Assembly: GCA_039090855.1 (NCBI GenBank)
Contig: CM076996.1
Coordinates: forward strand, 45,412,469 to 45,476,468
From: Macrothele yani
Taxonomy: Eukaryota; Arthropoda; Arachnida; Araneae; Macrothelidae
Direction: 5' to 3'
DNA: 64,000 bases
Part shown: positions 44,324-53,986 of the stretch, in pieces
Layout of the letters: each line of letters begins with the position of its first letter
How positions within the stretch are numbered: position 1 is the first letter of the stretch
Position numbers and translations under genes: made by a program
Notes under the pieces: model-generated
Seen by the model: the letters and a program-made list of their open reading frames with translations, nothing else
Told to the model about the DNA's origin: nothing
Databases searched by the model: none

Positions 44324-44780
44324 GGAGCCGCGGATGGCTTAGTGGTTAGCGAGTCAGACTATCAATGCAAGGTCCTCAGGTTCGATCCTGGGCTGATTTT
44401 TCAGAGATGGTGTGGTTTACTAACAATCGCTGAATATCGGACGAGCACGTTAAGTGACGGACCCCAGGCTAGACCCACTGGTTAAATGGGTATCCCTTCC
44501 TATGCTTCCCTGAAATTCTCTCACCCTTCTATGTGCAACATCGTACTTGTACGGTGGCGCCATCTACTGTACTCTAATCTCACTACAAACTGTTCTGTTA
44601 AAAGTCGCTAGACTTGCTCTCATTCCTTCCGTTTCTGTGTGGGCCTAAAATTAAAATTAGCGGACCTAAAAATAAAATCTGCCCAAAAGGCGATCTCGTA
44701 GAGTTTAGGTCCCAGTCATTTGGGCTGGGACCTAAACTCTACTCACTGTGGACGGAAGTCCTACAAGCAAATGACAACTA
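44324..44780 (+). repeat. SINE family 2, full-length copy with 15-bp TSD
   Basis: Head GGAGCCGCGGATGGCTTAGT with GGTTAGCGAG (A-box region) and AGGTTCGATCCTGGGC (B box). Core is ATCGGACGAGCACGTTAAG; body includes GTACGGTGGCGCCATCTACT; the 3' part has a hairpin (GAGTTTAGGTCCCAG and complement). It is flanked by CTAATCCTCATAATA at 44309-44323 and 44781-44795. Confidence 0.93.
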
Positions 44781-44941
44781 CTAATCCTCATAATAATTTG
44801 GTATTATGATAGCAATAGCATGTACCTAAAATTAAAAAAAAAGTTACTTCTATTAGGTAACAACTGAAAAATAAATTTCGCAATTAAAAAAAAAAGCACT
44901 GGGGGCGGGTGAGATAAATGAAACTACGCCACTGAATGGTA

Positions 44942-46482
44942 CACTGCCGAACAATTGCTAAGGACGGATGACAATAGCAACGATAGCAACCATAAAATAG
45001 AAGGCAGGAAAATGTGGAAATTAGCATAAGTGCAGGATACAGTGAGACGTGTTGTGCGTATGTAAATTTTGGATTGCCGAACTTGTTCGTGACGTCATAG
45101 CGCTGATAAGAGATATAAAGGATTTGACGCGTATTGACGGTTGTTGTTCAAACGCAAAGTTGAAAGGGAACGAATCAATTGACGAACTTGCAATTTTCAG
45201 TATGTCTTCCCGACATCACCTAGATGATTTTACGCGTGGCCGTATTATTGGCAAGATTGAAGAAGGGCGAAAAATAACAGATGTTGCCAGGGAGTTCGAC
45301 GTCAGCCACAGTGTTGTTTCAAGGCTTTGGAAATCATTTCAAACAAATGGAAAGTGTAGCGAACGTCACGGGGGAGGTCGTGTTCGCAGTACGACACCTG
45401 CAGAAGATCGGTACATAGTGCTATCAATAAAAAGTCACCGGCGCAGCACAGCTAGTGAGGTAGCAAATCAGTTTATGGCTGCTACTGGCAAGCGGATCTC
45501 CCGAAAAACTGTCGCCAGACGTTTGCATGAAGGAGGACTATACGCCCGCAGTCCTGTTGTGTGCATCCCATTGTCCAGACGTCACCGTACCGCCCGTTTG
45601 CAATGGTGCCATCGACATCGCAATTGGACTGATAACGACTGGTCTGCTGTCCTCTTCTCAGATGAGAGTAGATACAGTCTATCGTCTGATTGTCGACGAC
45701 AACTGATCTGGCGTGATAGTGGTACTGCATATTGTCCAGCAAACATACAGGAAGGGGACCGATATCCGACATGTAGTGTCATGGTATGGGCTGGCATCAT
45801 GATCAATGGCCGTATGTCCCTCTATGTGCTTCCAACTGGCACTATGACTGGCCAACGATACATTAATGATGTTCTGCTACCTCATGTTCGCATGTTCCGT
45901 GGTGCTGTCGGTGATAGATTCATTTTCATGGACGACAACGCAACATGTCATCGAACAGTCGCTGTCCAGGAGTGTCTTGAGAGCGAGGATATTCAACGCC
46001 TCGTATGGCCAGCACGTTCTCCAGATCTGAATCCCATTAAAAATGTGTGGGATGCTTTGGGGAGGAGTCTTGCTGGTCGCCAATGCCCTCCAATAAACAA
46101 GGACACCCTCATCCGTGCACTGACGGAGGAATGTGATAAATTACCCCAACAGCTGCTTGATAATGTTGTGCAAAGCATGACACGACGTGTGGAATCTTGC
46201 ATCGCCCTCCATGGTGGCCATATCCCGTATTGACATCTTACGCCGGAACGCCTGCGGACGGTAATTGCATTTTTTTCACGTTTACGTATTCTGCACAAAA
46301 TGACCTGTTTGTCCCTTGAACACGTTCCAAAGCCTTCTGGATTTCAGAGCACAATAAATTGTCTTTCTTGTAATGTCCTGGCATTCTGACATTATTTTAT
46401 TTCACTTGGCATCCAACCACACTTACTTTTTTATGCGCTATATAGCCGTTTATGATCCGTCCTTAGCAATTGTCCAGCAGTG
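44942..46482 (+). mobile_element. Tc1-type transposon, family F, copy 1
   Basis: A 1541-bp element with TA at 44940-44941 and 46483-46484. Ends are CACTGCCGAACAATTGCTAA and, at the right, the complement of CACTGCTGGACAATTGC; both run on through AGGACGGAT. It carries a complete open transposase gene. A close sibling is at 59050-60567. Confidence 0.95.
45202..46233 (+). CDS. Tc1 transposase, full-length ORF but catalytic Glu to Lys
   Basis: 343 codons without a stop. I start at ATG 45202 (MSSRHHLDDFTRGRIIGKIE) because that is where Tc1 enzymes begin; the frame is also open upstream to 45049 but that part is element leader. First helix-turn-helix is KITDVAREFDVSHSVVSRLW, second is KRISRKTVARRLHEGGLY. 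First Asp in FSDESRY (residue 154), second in MDDNATCH (245). The third catalytic position (280) is Lys in NPIKNVWD, where the sibling copy has Glu. The protein should bind its ends but not cut. It ends GGHIPY. Confidence 0.93.
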   Translation: MSSRHHLDDFTRGRIIGKIEEGRKITDVAREFDVSHSVVSRLWKSFQTNGKCSERHGGGRVRSTTPAEDRYIVLSIKSHRRSTASEVANQFMAATGKRISRKTVARRLHEGGLYARSPVVCIPLSRRHRTARLQWCHRHRNWTDNDWSAVLFSDESRYSLSSDCRRQLIWRDSGTAYCPANIQEGDRYPTCSVMVWAGIMINGRMSLYVLPTGTMTGQRYINDVLLPHVRMFRGAVGDRFIFMDDNATCHRTVAVQECLESEDIQRLVWPARSPDLNPIKNVWDALGRSLAGRQCPPINKDTLIRALTEECDKLPQQLLDNVVQSMTRRVESCIALHGGHIPY

Positions 46483-46484
46483 TA

Positions 46485-48134
46485 TAATATTTGAATGTTT
46501 CTAACGTCTCGCAGACCCTGATGTTAAACATTATTCAGAAAAGGACACGCTGTTTCTCCGAGGATTTCACTGTAACTGACTTTTTTCTTGTTGTTAAAAG
46601 AGAACCCAAGGAAACATCACAACAAATTGCATGCCTTTAGATAATTAGGTTGAGACTTTAGTCAAAACAGGTTCTAGATCCGAAAAATTGTTATGTGCTA
46701 TAAAAATGCTGATAATTATGATTATTAATCGTTTTTTTCCCCCGTGAAGTAAAAAGTATGCAGCAGTTTTGGCCTTTGTTTTTTTCATTATCTACCTAGG
46801 AAGAGCTCTGTGCGTCATTTTTAAAAGTAACAAGTGTAAATCTTATGGAATATCTCGCGATTGAAAGGGAAAATGTTACTCCGCAGTCAAGGTGATCATG
46901 ACGAAGATCAGCTATTTGTATCCATATGTCCGGAAGGAAAGATCCGGCTAAAGTTAATATGACCTTTGAACAACAACCCGCTAGAAACCTCCAAGAACAG
47001 CACGCGGTGACTCAATTAATTTCTGATTTGTGTCCGCAAGGTCAGATGGTGGATTGGGCTAACGGCAAGGTTAACGGAAGATAGGTTTGCTCATCTCTCC
47101 TTCCTTACTCATTCCGCTACGACGTCACCCTTCTAACAAGGAAATCGTGGATTCAAGCTGAAGCTCTCCCGGGAAAAACGATGTTAAAAACTTTTAACTT
47201 AAACAGCGTGTAAAATTCGCAACCAGTATGCTAAAAGCACATTTACATTATATTTGCAGAAGAAGTTAACCGCCATTTTAACAGTTTAATTAGAGCAAAT
47301 CGCTTTCAAAATTACTGAAGGCATGTTTTTGTAAGAGAAAGAGATTTGCATTTATAATTTTGGCGATTTCTCCTTTTTTGTATTAATTTAAAATGAAAGT
47401 GAGAAAAGTTCGCAGTTATGTTAGTGATATCTCATGAAAAAAATTTCTTTATGTTGAGGGAACAGAGATATCTCAGCAACATTTCACTAATTTCCTTAAT
47501 TAAAAATTAAAAATTAAATGGTTTTGTTACAATTTGCGACAGGTCATGGAAAAGATAATTTCAAACAACTCTTTGGAAATGTTCTAATTCTGCTCGTCAT
47601 ATTTAAAATACTAATTTTTGAGAACTCGAACTCATGTAAAGTAATGAATGTTTTTTTCACTTATCGGTTTTATATTCTTTAGGTAGCCGTTTTCATGATT
47701 TTTCTCGTCTTGGATGGGCAAGCTGTTTTTTGTTTAGCGAGCCTACATTATCAGAGTAATCTGTCCTTAACAAAATCAAGAAAGATATTAGTTCGTTTTT
47801 TTCTTTTTTTCTTTTTTTTTTTCGTGTCTACCTCTCCTGTCTGAATTAGAACCTATTTTAAAACTTCCAGGCAGGTTTAAATTTGGTGTTACAATATCCT
47901 TTGGTATCCAATTGTTTGCTCGGAAAATGTTCTGAGCAAATAATTGAATTCATTCGTTGCACTTTTACAACGCATTTTCCAAATTTCAATTTTCAAATGC
48001 AAAGCTTCGTTTTTTGGAAGCTTATGAAAATGAATGTAATTCCCTCTGGTTTCGGAATAATAATTGGGACACGTTGCTATGGCGCACTCACCAGCATATT
48101 TAAGGTATTTACAGTACAAAGCAAATGATTTTAT
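46485..48134. other. AT-rich intergenic DNA, no gene seen
   Basis: No recognised domain or repeat. Overlapping open frames at 47883-48128 are short and on both strands. Confidence 0.4.
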
Positions 48135-48536
48135 ATAGTGTGGGAAGAAATATTCTCATAGTACGTGGAAAATACGTCATGATAATCAACACAGCAATCA
48201 GACATCTCTGAATTGACTGTATTTTTACTGTTTTCACGTAATATCAAACACTCAAAAAACCTGAACACTTCATCGCTCTGGAGCGGGAATCAAACCCGCA
48301 TCTGGCATGCTCGAACGGTAATCGGTAATGAACCCGCGGTTAGCATGCTCGAACGGTAATCAGGAGGTGCGGGTTCGATTCCCGATCCAGGGCAATGAAA
48401 TTTTCAGGTTTTCTGAGTGACTGATATTACGTGAGAAAAGTAAAAATACAGTCAATTCAGAGATGTCTGATTGCTGTGTTGATTGTCATGACGTATTTTC
48501 CATGTACTATGAGAAGAATATTTCTTCCACACTACA
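48135..48536. repeat. SINE family 5 head-to-head inverted dimer
   Basis: A 400-bp palindrome: a reverse copy (about 48135-48340) faces a forward copy (about 48340-48536). Each has a tRNA-like head (GTTAGCATGCTCGAACGG, GGGTTCGATTCCCGATCC in the right copy; GGGTTTGATTCCCGCTCC in the left) and the tail GATATTACGTGA, TACAGTCAATTCAGAGATGT and TTGCTGTGTTGATTGTCATG. Transcripts could fold into a long hairpin with the tRNA-like parts near the loop. Confidence 0.85.
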
Positions 48537-48654
48537 TACTTGAACGACTGGTGATATGCTTAACAAGGCTAGATGGCAGCACAGTATGCTTCGATTAAGA
48601 ATGCGGTCAGAGAATATTCCGATGCTCTTAATACTCAGATACTTGGGACTTCTT

Positions 48655-48800
48655 CGTCCTGGGTAGTGTAACGGTTAGCATGCTCGAACAGTAATCGGGG
48701 CGATGAAATTTTCAGGTTTTCTGAGTGACTGATATTACGCAAGAACAGTTAAAATACAGTGAATTCAGAGATGTCTGATTGCTGTGTTCATTGCAAATGA
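48655..48800 (+). repeat. SINE family 5 single copy with head deletion
   Basis: TCCTGGGTAGTGTAACGG with TTAGCATGCTCGAACAG is followed directly by GCGATGAAATTTTCAGG, so the B box is deleted. The tail matches the dimer up to GCTGTGTTCATTG. Confidence 0.8.
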
Positions 48801-49283
48801 TTTTGCTCCAGAAATGAAACTACAAACTCTCTAATGGGAAACACAATACTTAACAGCTTTAAGACCTTGCGAAAGAAAGATGTGAGAGAGCGCAATAGCA
48901 CCTATTGTGACAAGAAGAGTGTCAAAGCCTCCCATTCTACGAAGAATCTTGATTCCGCCTCAGTGACTTCGTATCTGGAGAACCTCAGAAACACGGAACA
49001 GAAAGCTTTGTGCCGTTGTGCGCATTAGACATGAGCACGGGCCCGGACTATAACAAAAAGCCCGGGAAATGATCCGGGCCTGTCCTAGGCCCTGGCGATC
49101 TCTTAGATAAAATCTTTGACTAAGTCCCGGGCTCAAGTTGATTTCTGCTATCACTTTTTTAATTAATTTTATTTAACACTGCTAACCCAATTAACTAACA
49201 TAATGGGAAACGCACAACTTAATGGTAAGGCTCTAGTCTCTTTTTTGTTCTTTGCTTAAAATTCTTAATTATTGTTCATTGCG
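48801..49283. other. Intergenic, no gene seen
   Basis: No recognised element. Confidence 0.4.
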
Positions 49284-49725
49284 TTCTTCTCTCTCTCTCT
49301 CTCTCTCTCTCTCTTTAATAATAATTTTAATAATTCTCTCTCTAATAATAATAACTTTAATAATTATCGCTCTAATAATAATAATACTTTCAATAATTCT
49401 CTCTCTCTTTTTAATAATAATTTTAATAATTCTCTCTCTCTCTTTAATAATAATTTTAATAGTTCTCTCTCTCCCTTTAATAATAATTTTAATGATTCAC
49501 TCTCTCTCTCTCTCTCTCTCTTTATTTAATAATAATTTTAACAATTCTCTCTCTCTTTAATAATAAGTTAAATAATTATCTGTCGCTATCTCTCTTTCTC
49601 TTTAATAATAATTTTAATAATTATCTGTCGCTCTCTCTCTCTCTCTTTAATAATAATTTTAATAATTATCTCTTTCACTCACTCTCTCTCTCCTTCACTC
49701 TCTCTCTCCTTCACTCTCTCTCCCT
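49284..49725. repeat. (CT)n alternating with AATAAT-rich blocks, array 1
   Basis: About ten blocks of TTTAATAATAATTTTAATAA are separated by CT runs of 8-24 bp (period about 40-45 bp). The same pattern recurs at 51095-51370. Long open frames here (SLSLSL, NNNFNN) are simple-repeat artefacts. Confidence 0.9.
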
Positions 49726-49729
49726 GTAA

Positions 49730-51094
49730 GAACGGACACATTAACGATGTTAATTCATTTCAATGATAAACATTACGTGGGGTTTTTTTTTGACGAAAGA
49801 AACATCGCAAGTTCACAAAAATGGCGACAGAAAGTTCGCAAATATGTTTAATCTTTTTTTGTGTGTGAAGTCGAGATGTATAACAAAAAACTTCAGGTTC
49901 TCACGCCTTAGAAAGGGCGAGGGTTTTTTTCTACGAACTGAGAGTATCGTCAAGGACATTGTGACTTTCACAAATACATTGTTCATTGCGACCTGGCGCC
50001 TACAAGTCTGAAATGCAGACATACTCTTTTGTATCATTAACACAATGTGTATTGTATTGCTACGGATGTACTACGGCGGTAGGATTGCTTTCTTGGAAGG
50101 AGGCACTCACGAATGAATGGCCTGGGGAGAAAACGAGAACACGCAAGGTAGAATTAAAGGTCCAGTAGCCAGATACCCAGAAAACGCCTAGGGGTGGGGC
50201 AGGCGAAGGACGCCAGAGGTGGCCTACGTGACCAGAGAGGAGAGCAGCATGAACCTGTCAGTGGAGGTCAAGGTCAGCGCCCTCGCCCTTGAAACAGGTG
50301 CAGCATGAAAGGGGGAGGGGCGAGCAGGTCACCCCGAGAGGATCTGTTCGTCAGTCTGTCTTCGGAAAGCGGAGGGGATAGTTCTCCGATAGAAAGGTAG
50401 CGCGACGCGTTTGCCTTGATTGTGCGGTGGACTCCCGAAGTCCACGGGAAACGAGCGAACACCTATCCTGGAAGAGATAGGTAGCCGCTACAGAAGGAAT
50501 CAGCCCGTGTCAGGGATTCAGGTAGAGTAGTTGATGTTATACTACTGAATTACGGACTTAGTACAGTCTACTGAAACATCGATTAGAGAAGAATAGCTAG
50601 AAGACTATTCCTTAAGTGTCGACGAGATACAGGCATACCTAGTGTCAAGGAGACTCTAAGTTAGGACTTCAACGCAGAGTGAGATTTCTGAAGAATTCGA
50701 CCATCTTAGCTTGCGCGTTCCACGATCCTTGCCCGGTCCAGTCATACTGAGGCCTAACGTCCAAGAGCGAGTAATCCGCCGCCATCAGAATTCTAATTGT
50801 TGTGGAAACAAATGTTTTGTATGTGTTTTAACCCAGAGTTCTCTTCAAGTTATTATTTCTGAAGGTGAATATATTTCCGTATGATCAACTGTTGTCGCTC
50901 CGCCTCCCCGATTCACAGATTTACATATTAAAGTGGGGGAGGCTTCGTTTGTTCGCTCGAACAGAGTGAGAGAGAGAAAGAGTGTGTTTCAGGGAAACAT
51001 ACACACGTCTCTGTTTGTTGTGAGAGCCTACGTAGCGCGGACGCCTCGGATCCTTAAGTAGGAGGCGGCGCTAGGTCACGTGACGACACGTTCG
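49730..51094. other. Unassigned DNA between two minisatellite arrays
   Basis: Less AT-rich than its surroundings, with no ORF of note. Phrases such as TATTAAAGTGGGGGAGGC near 50926 recall LTR/leader junctions but no paired LTR or primer site can be shown. Confidence 0.35.
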
Positions 51095-51257
51095 CTCTTA
51101 CACTCTCTCTCTCTCTCACTCTCTTTCTCTTTAATAAAATTTTTAATCATTCTGTCTCTCTCTCTCTCTCACTCTCTTTCTCTTTAATAAAATTTTTAAT
51201 CATTCTGTCTCTCTCTCTCTCTCTCTCTTTAATAATAATTTTAATAATTATCTGTCA

Positions 51258-51289
<32 letters not shown>

Positions 51290-51370
51290 TTAATAATAAT
51301 TTTAATCATTCTCTCTGTTTCTCTCTCTCTCTCTCTTTATTAATAATTTTAATAACTCTCTCTCTGTCTG
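51095..51370. repeat. (CT)n alternating with AATAAT-rich blocks, array 2
   Basis: Same two components as 49284-49725. Two adjacent units are nearly identical (TCTTTAATAAAATTTTTAAT with CATTCTGTCTC). Confidence 0.9.
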
Positions 51371-51491
51371 TCTTGGGGGGAGGGGTCGACATTAACGAGA
51401 AGCACTAACATTCTTATCTGAAGACGAAATTATAAATAGGAGTGAAACAACATGAAAAAAGTGAAAATCCTCTAAATACGTGGCGTTAGTT

Positions 51492-51690
51492 GAATAAATA
51501 AATCCATCGCTCTTTCCACGTTAAGCAATGCACAGCAACCGAAAAACTATTCGGCCGCCGCTGTGGTGTAAGACAAACGCGCTCGGCTAGATATCGAGAG
51601 ATTCTGGATTCAATTCCCCGACGGTGGCCGAACAATTGTTCGGTTGCTGTGCGTTGCTTAACGTGGAAAGAGCGATGGATTTATTTATTC
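51492..51690 (+). repeat. SINE family 4 hairpin with tRNA-like loop
   Basis: Arms of 65 bp (51492-51556 and 51626-51690) are complementary with about five mismatches. They contain AACGTGGAAAGAGCGATGG and TTTATTTATTC. The 69-base loop holds a tRNA-like head (CCGCTGTGGTGTAAGAC, GGATTCAATTCCCCG). The right arm is the normal SINE tail and the left arm is its inverted copy. Confidence 0.85.
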
Positions 51691-51852
51691 GTGAAACAAC
51701 ATGCTTCATTTTTTTCTTATTCACATACAGAAAATTTGCACAAATGTTCAAACCCGGGCCAGTCATAAATAATGATATAACGGACACGGGTTTCAAAAAA
51801 AGGAGCCCGTGCTCATCTCTAGTGTTCATTCGTTCCGATTCGTCTATGAAAC

Positions 51853-52212
51853 ATGAACGCTAGCGTGTTCCAAAACGACATCAGCAGGACATTTGTGATA
51901 TTTTTTCACGGTACAGTAGGCCACAATCTCCTCTTTGTGGATGATAACGCACAACCTAATCGAGCCATCGTAGTTCCCTTATTCGAAGATCTCAGTATTA
52001 CACATTTACCTCTACCTCCAAGGATCTCTGATCTTAATCCTATGGAGTGCGTTTGGGATGAACTAAACAGGAGCTGTGTCAGGCATCACCCGGCCTCCAC
52101 ACTTACAGAAATTTGTGACATTTTGTGTGGTCTTTGGACGGCACTATTCCCAAAGACAGCAGAATCATATTATCTGCAGTATGCCACAAATGGGACAAGT
52201 GGTTATGAATAA
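51853..52212 (+). pseudogene. Tc1 transposase C-terminal fragment
   Basis: A 119-codon open frame with LLFVDDNAQPNRAIVVPLFE (second Asp) and SDLNPMECVWDELNRS (catalytic Glu). The spacing is 33 because the usual RSPDLNP is one residue short, suggesting a deletion. No N-terminal half or ends found. Confidence 0.8.
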
Positions 52213-52356
52213 TTAAGAAAATTGTACAACGTACTGATTAGTCAAGGTAGGCTTCGCATGCTTCTGATTCCTTCTGAGTCAATAAGGTGCTATTTCGTTT
52301 CAACGCCGAAAGTACTACGCTTTTGTGTGGCCATTTCATAACTAATTTCCGTTCTA

Positions 52357-52392
52357 AGTTCAACGACCACGGTGAGCAACTTGTAAGGCCAC
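52357..52392 (-). repeat. SINE family 1, 36-bp fragment
   Basis: CAACGACCACGGTGAGCAAC followed by TTGTAAGGC matches the 3' end of the family; the rest is absent. Confidence 0.6.
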
Positions 52393-53107
52393 ATTGCCAA
52401 AAAATTTCTGAAATTCCCGAGCCATTATGATTCCTTTCGTGAATTAACGAAGCATAATTCTGACACAACCTTTTCCGTGAAATGACGGGGGACAACCTGA
52501 ATTCCACGGATTTTCGGTGCGTTTGGAAATTTCTGAATTTTCAGAAACCTTTCTGCAATTCTTTTCGTATATTAACGGAAAATTTCTGTTTTCACTTTTT
52601 CCGTATCCATATTACGGAAAATTTCCGGTAATAGGAGCGATTTGCGGAAATACTTGAGGTTTCATTAACTCTTAAATTTCAATTGTCTGTCGGGGGATTT
52701 GATTTTGAAGTCGTACAGCCATATCGGATATTGCGGATAGCATTTTGTATGATGTTTTGGTTATTGTGGCACCGGATATTCCTTCCCCTCTCCCCCATTT
52801 TGTGCACTACCTATTGTATATCGTGTTACCGTAAAAAACAGGGTACTTAAATTATTATACAGGTGATTGTATGATGTGTATGAATCAATCTGTGGAACCC
52901 AAATCATTCTATTGTTTCGAAAAATCACGATGAAAAAGATACGTAATTTGTAATAAGTCCTCCTACAGAAAAAATAAAATTATTACAAACCTATTCAGAA
53001 AAATAATGAGCTCCAACAGAAAATAAAATATCTACTTCACCTGCACTGGTAGCAAAGAAAAAAATTTGCCCGATTAGAGTTCTCCCTGATACGTGACTAT
53101 GCTTTAC
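52393..53107. other. AT-rich DNA with repeated TTTCCG/CGGAAA words
   Basis: Many short words such as ACGGAAAATTTC between 52480 and 52640 and again at 53220-53350. No gene seen. Confidence 0.4.
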
Positions 53108-53190
53108 AAGTCTTTCTGGCCCAACGGTAGCACGCACGTTTGAAGACGGAGCCGAACAAGGTAGGTTTGGTCCCCATCGGGGGCAAACCG
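53108..53190 (+). repeat. tRNA-like SINE head, isolated
   Basis: TCTTTCTGGCCCAACGGTAG, then TAGGTTTGGTCCCCATC and GGGGGCA have A- and B-box positions like a tRNA gene. The acceptor ends do not pair properly, and a non-tRNA tail follows, so a SINE head is more likely. Confidence 0.4.
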
Positions 53191-53435
53191 AAGAGTTCTG
53201 AAAAAGTGTAAATCAAAGATTTTGCGAAATTTCTGGGCAATACGAAAAAACCAGAAACTGACCTTCTGAAAAAACGGAATTACTGGCTACGGAAAATCTG
53301 TCAAAATACGGATGTTAGCAGAAACGGTAATTTTTAAAAACGAAAATTTCGTTGAAAGACGGACACCTGCCGGCCACTTTGCAACACCTTATTTTCAGGA
53401 ATTTTCTGTAAATTCACACGACTTATTTTTTTCAG

Positions 53436-53580
53436 TGTGTAGGCAGTCGCCCCTCACTTATTTCGGGACATTGGTCCCAGGGACAAATCCTGTGCAATCA
53501 GATAAACGCACCTTATCTGGTGCTTATCTCGGGTGAATCGGCAGAAGCCAGCACCTCAGACCCCTCTACCACTGGGGTAG
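53436..53580 (-). repeat. SINE family 1, old subfamily copy
   Basis: TAGGCAGTCGCCCCTCACTT, ATTTCGGGACATTGG and CTCTACCACTGGGG match the variant seen at 85-270. Confidence 0.7.
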
Positions 53581-53984
53581 CTATCTCTGAAGTAATCCTT
53601 ATTATTATATACGCATGATCGTTTAAAAAAAATCCTTTGCCTAGCGCCAGTAAACCTAGAAAACAGTTCCTTCGCTAAGGCGCGCTAAGCCACTTCGACA
53701 TCACTGGTGGAAACCATATCTCTGCAACTGTTAGTAAGATAAAAAAAAAATTACTTTTACCTACGTTTTGGTCTTTTCCCGATGCATAACCACACCACAA
53801 CGCTAGGGTCATAAATGCTCATGCTATTATATTCAAAATATACCGCATTTCACTCCATACAATTGTTTCAAAAAACCCAATCCAAAAACTTCGTATTACC
53901 TACCAACAGCTTTTACCACGAAAGCCATTTTGCGCATAGTTTCCATTTCAAATAATGCATGGTGTCGCAGCTAGGCGACGTAAA
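53581..53984. other. AT-rich spacer
   Basis: 53640-53715 resembles 440-535 (see that entry). No gene seen. Confidence 0.4.
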
Positions 53985-53986
53985 TA

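Noticed and set aside
45049..45201. N-terminal extension of the family F transposase
   Set aside because: The frame is open, but Tc1 transposases start at the MSSRHH methionine, and the upstream part belongs to the element leader.
49252..49560. Open frames rich in SLSL and NNNFNN
   Set aside because: Translations of (CT)n and AAT simple repeats, open in several frames at once.
49760..51090. Solo LTR or LTR-retrotransposon leader
   Set aside because: Some LTR-like phrases occur (TATTAAAGTGGGGGAGGC), but no second LTR, TG...CA pair, primer site or gag/pol coding was found.
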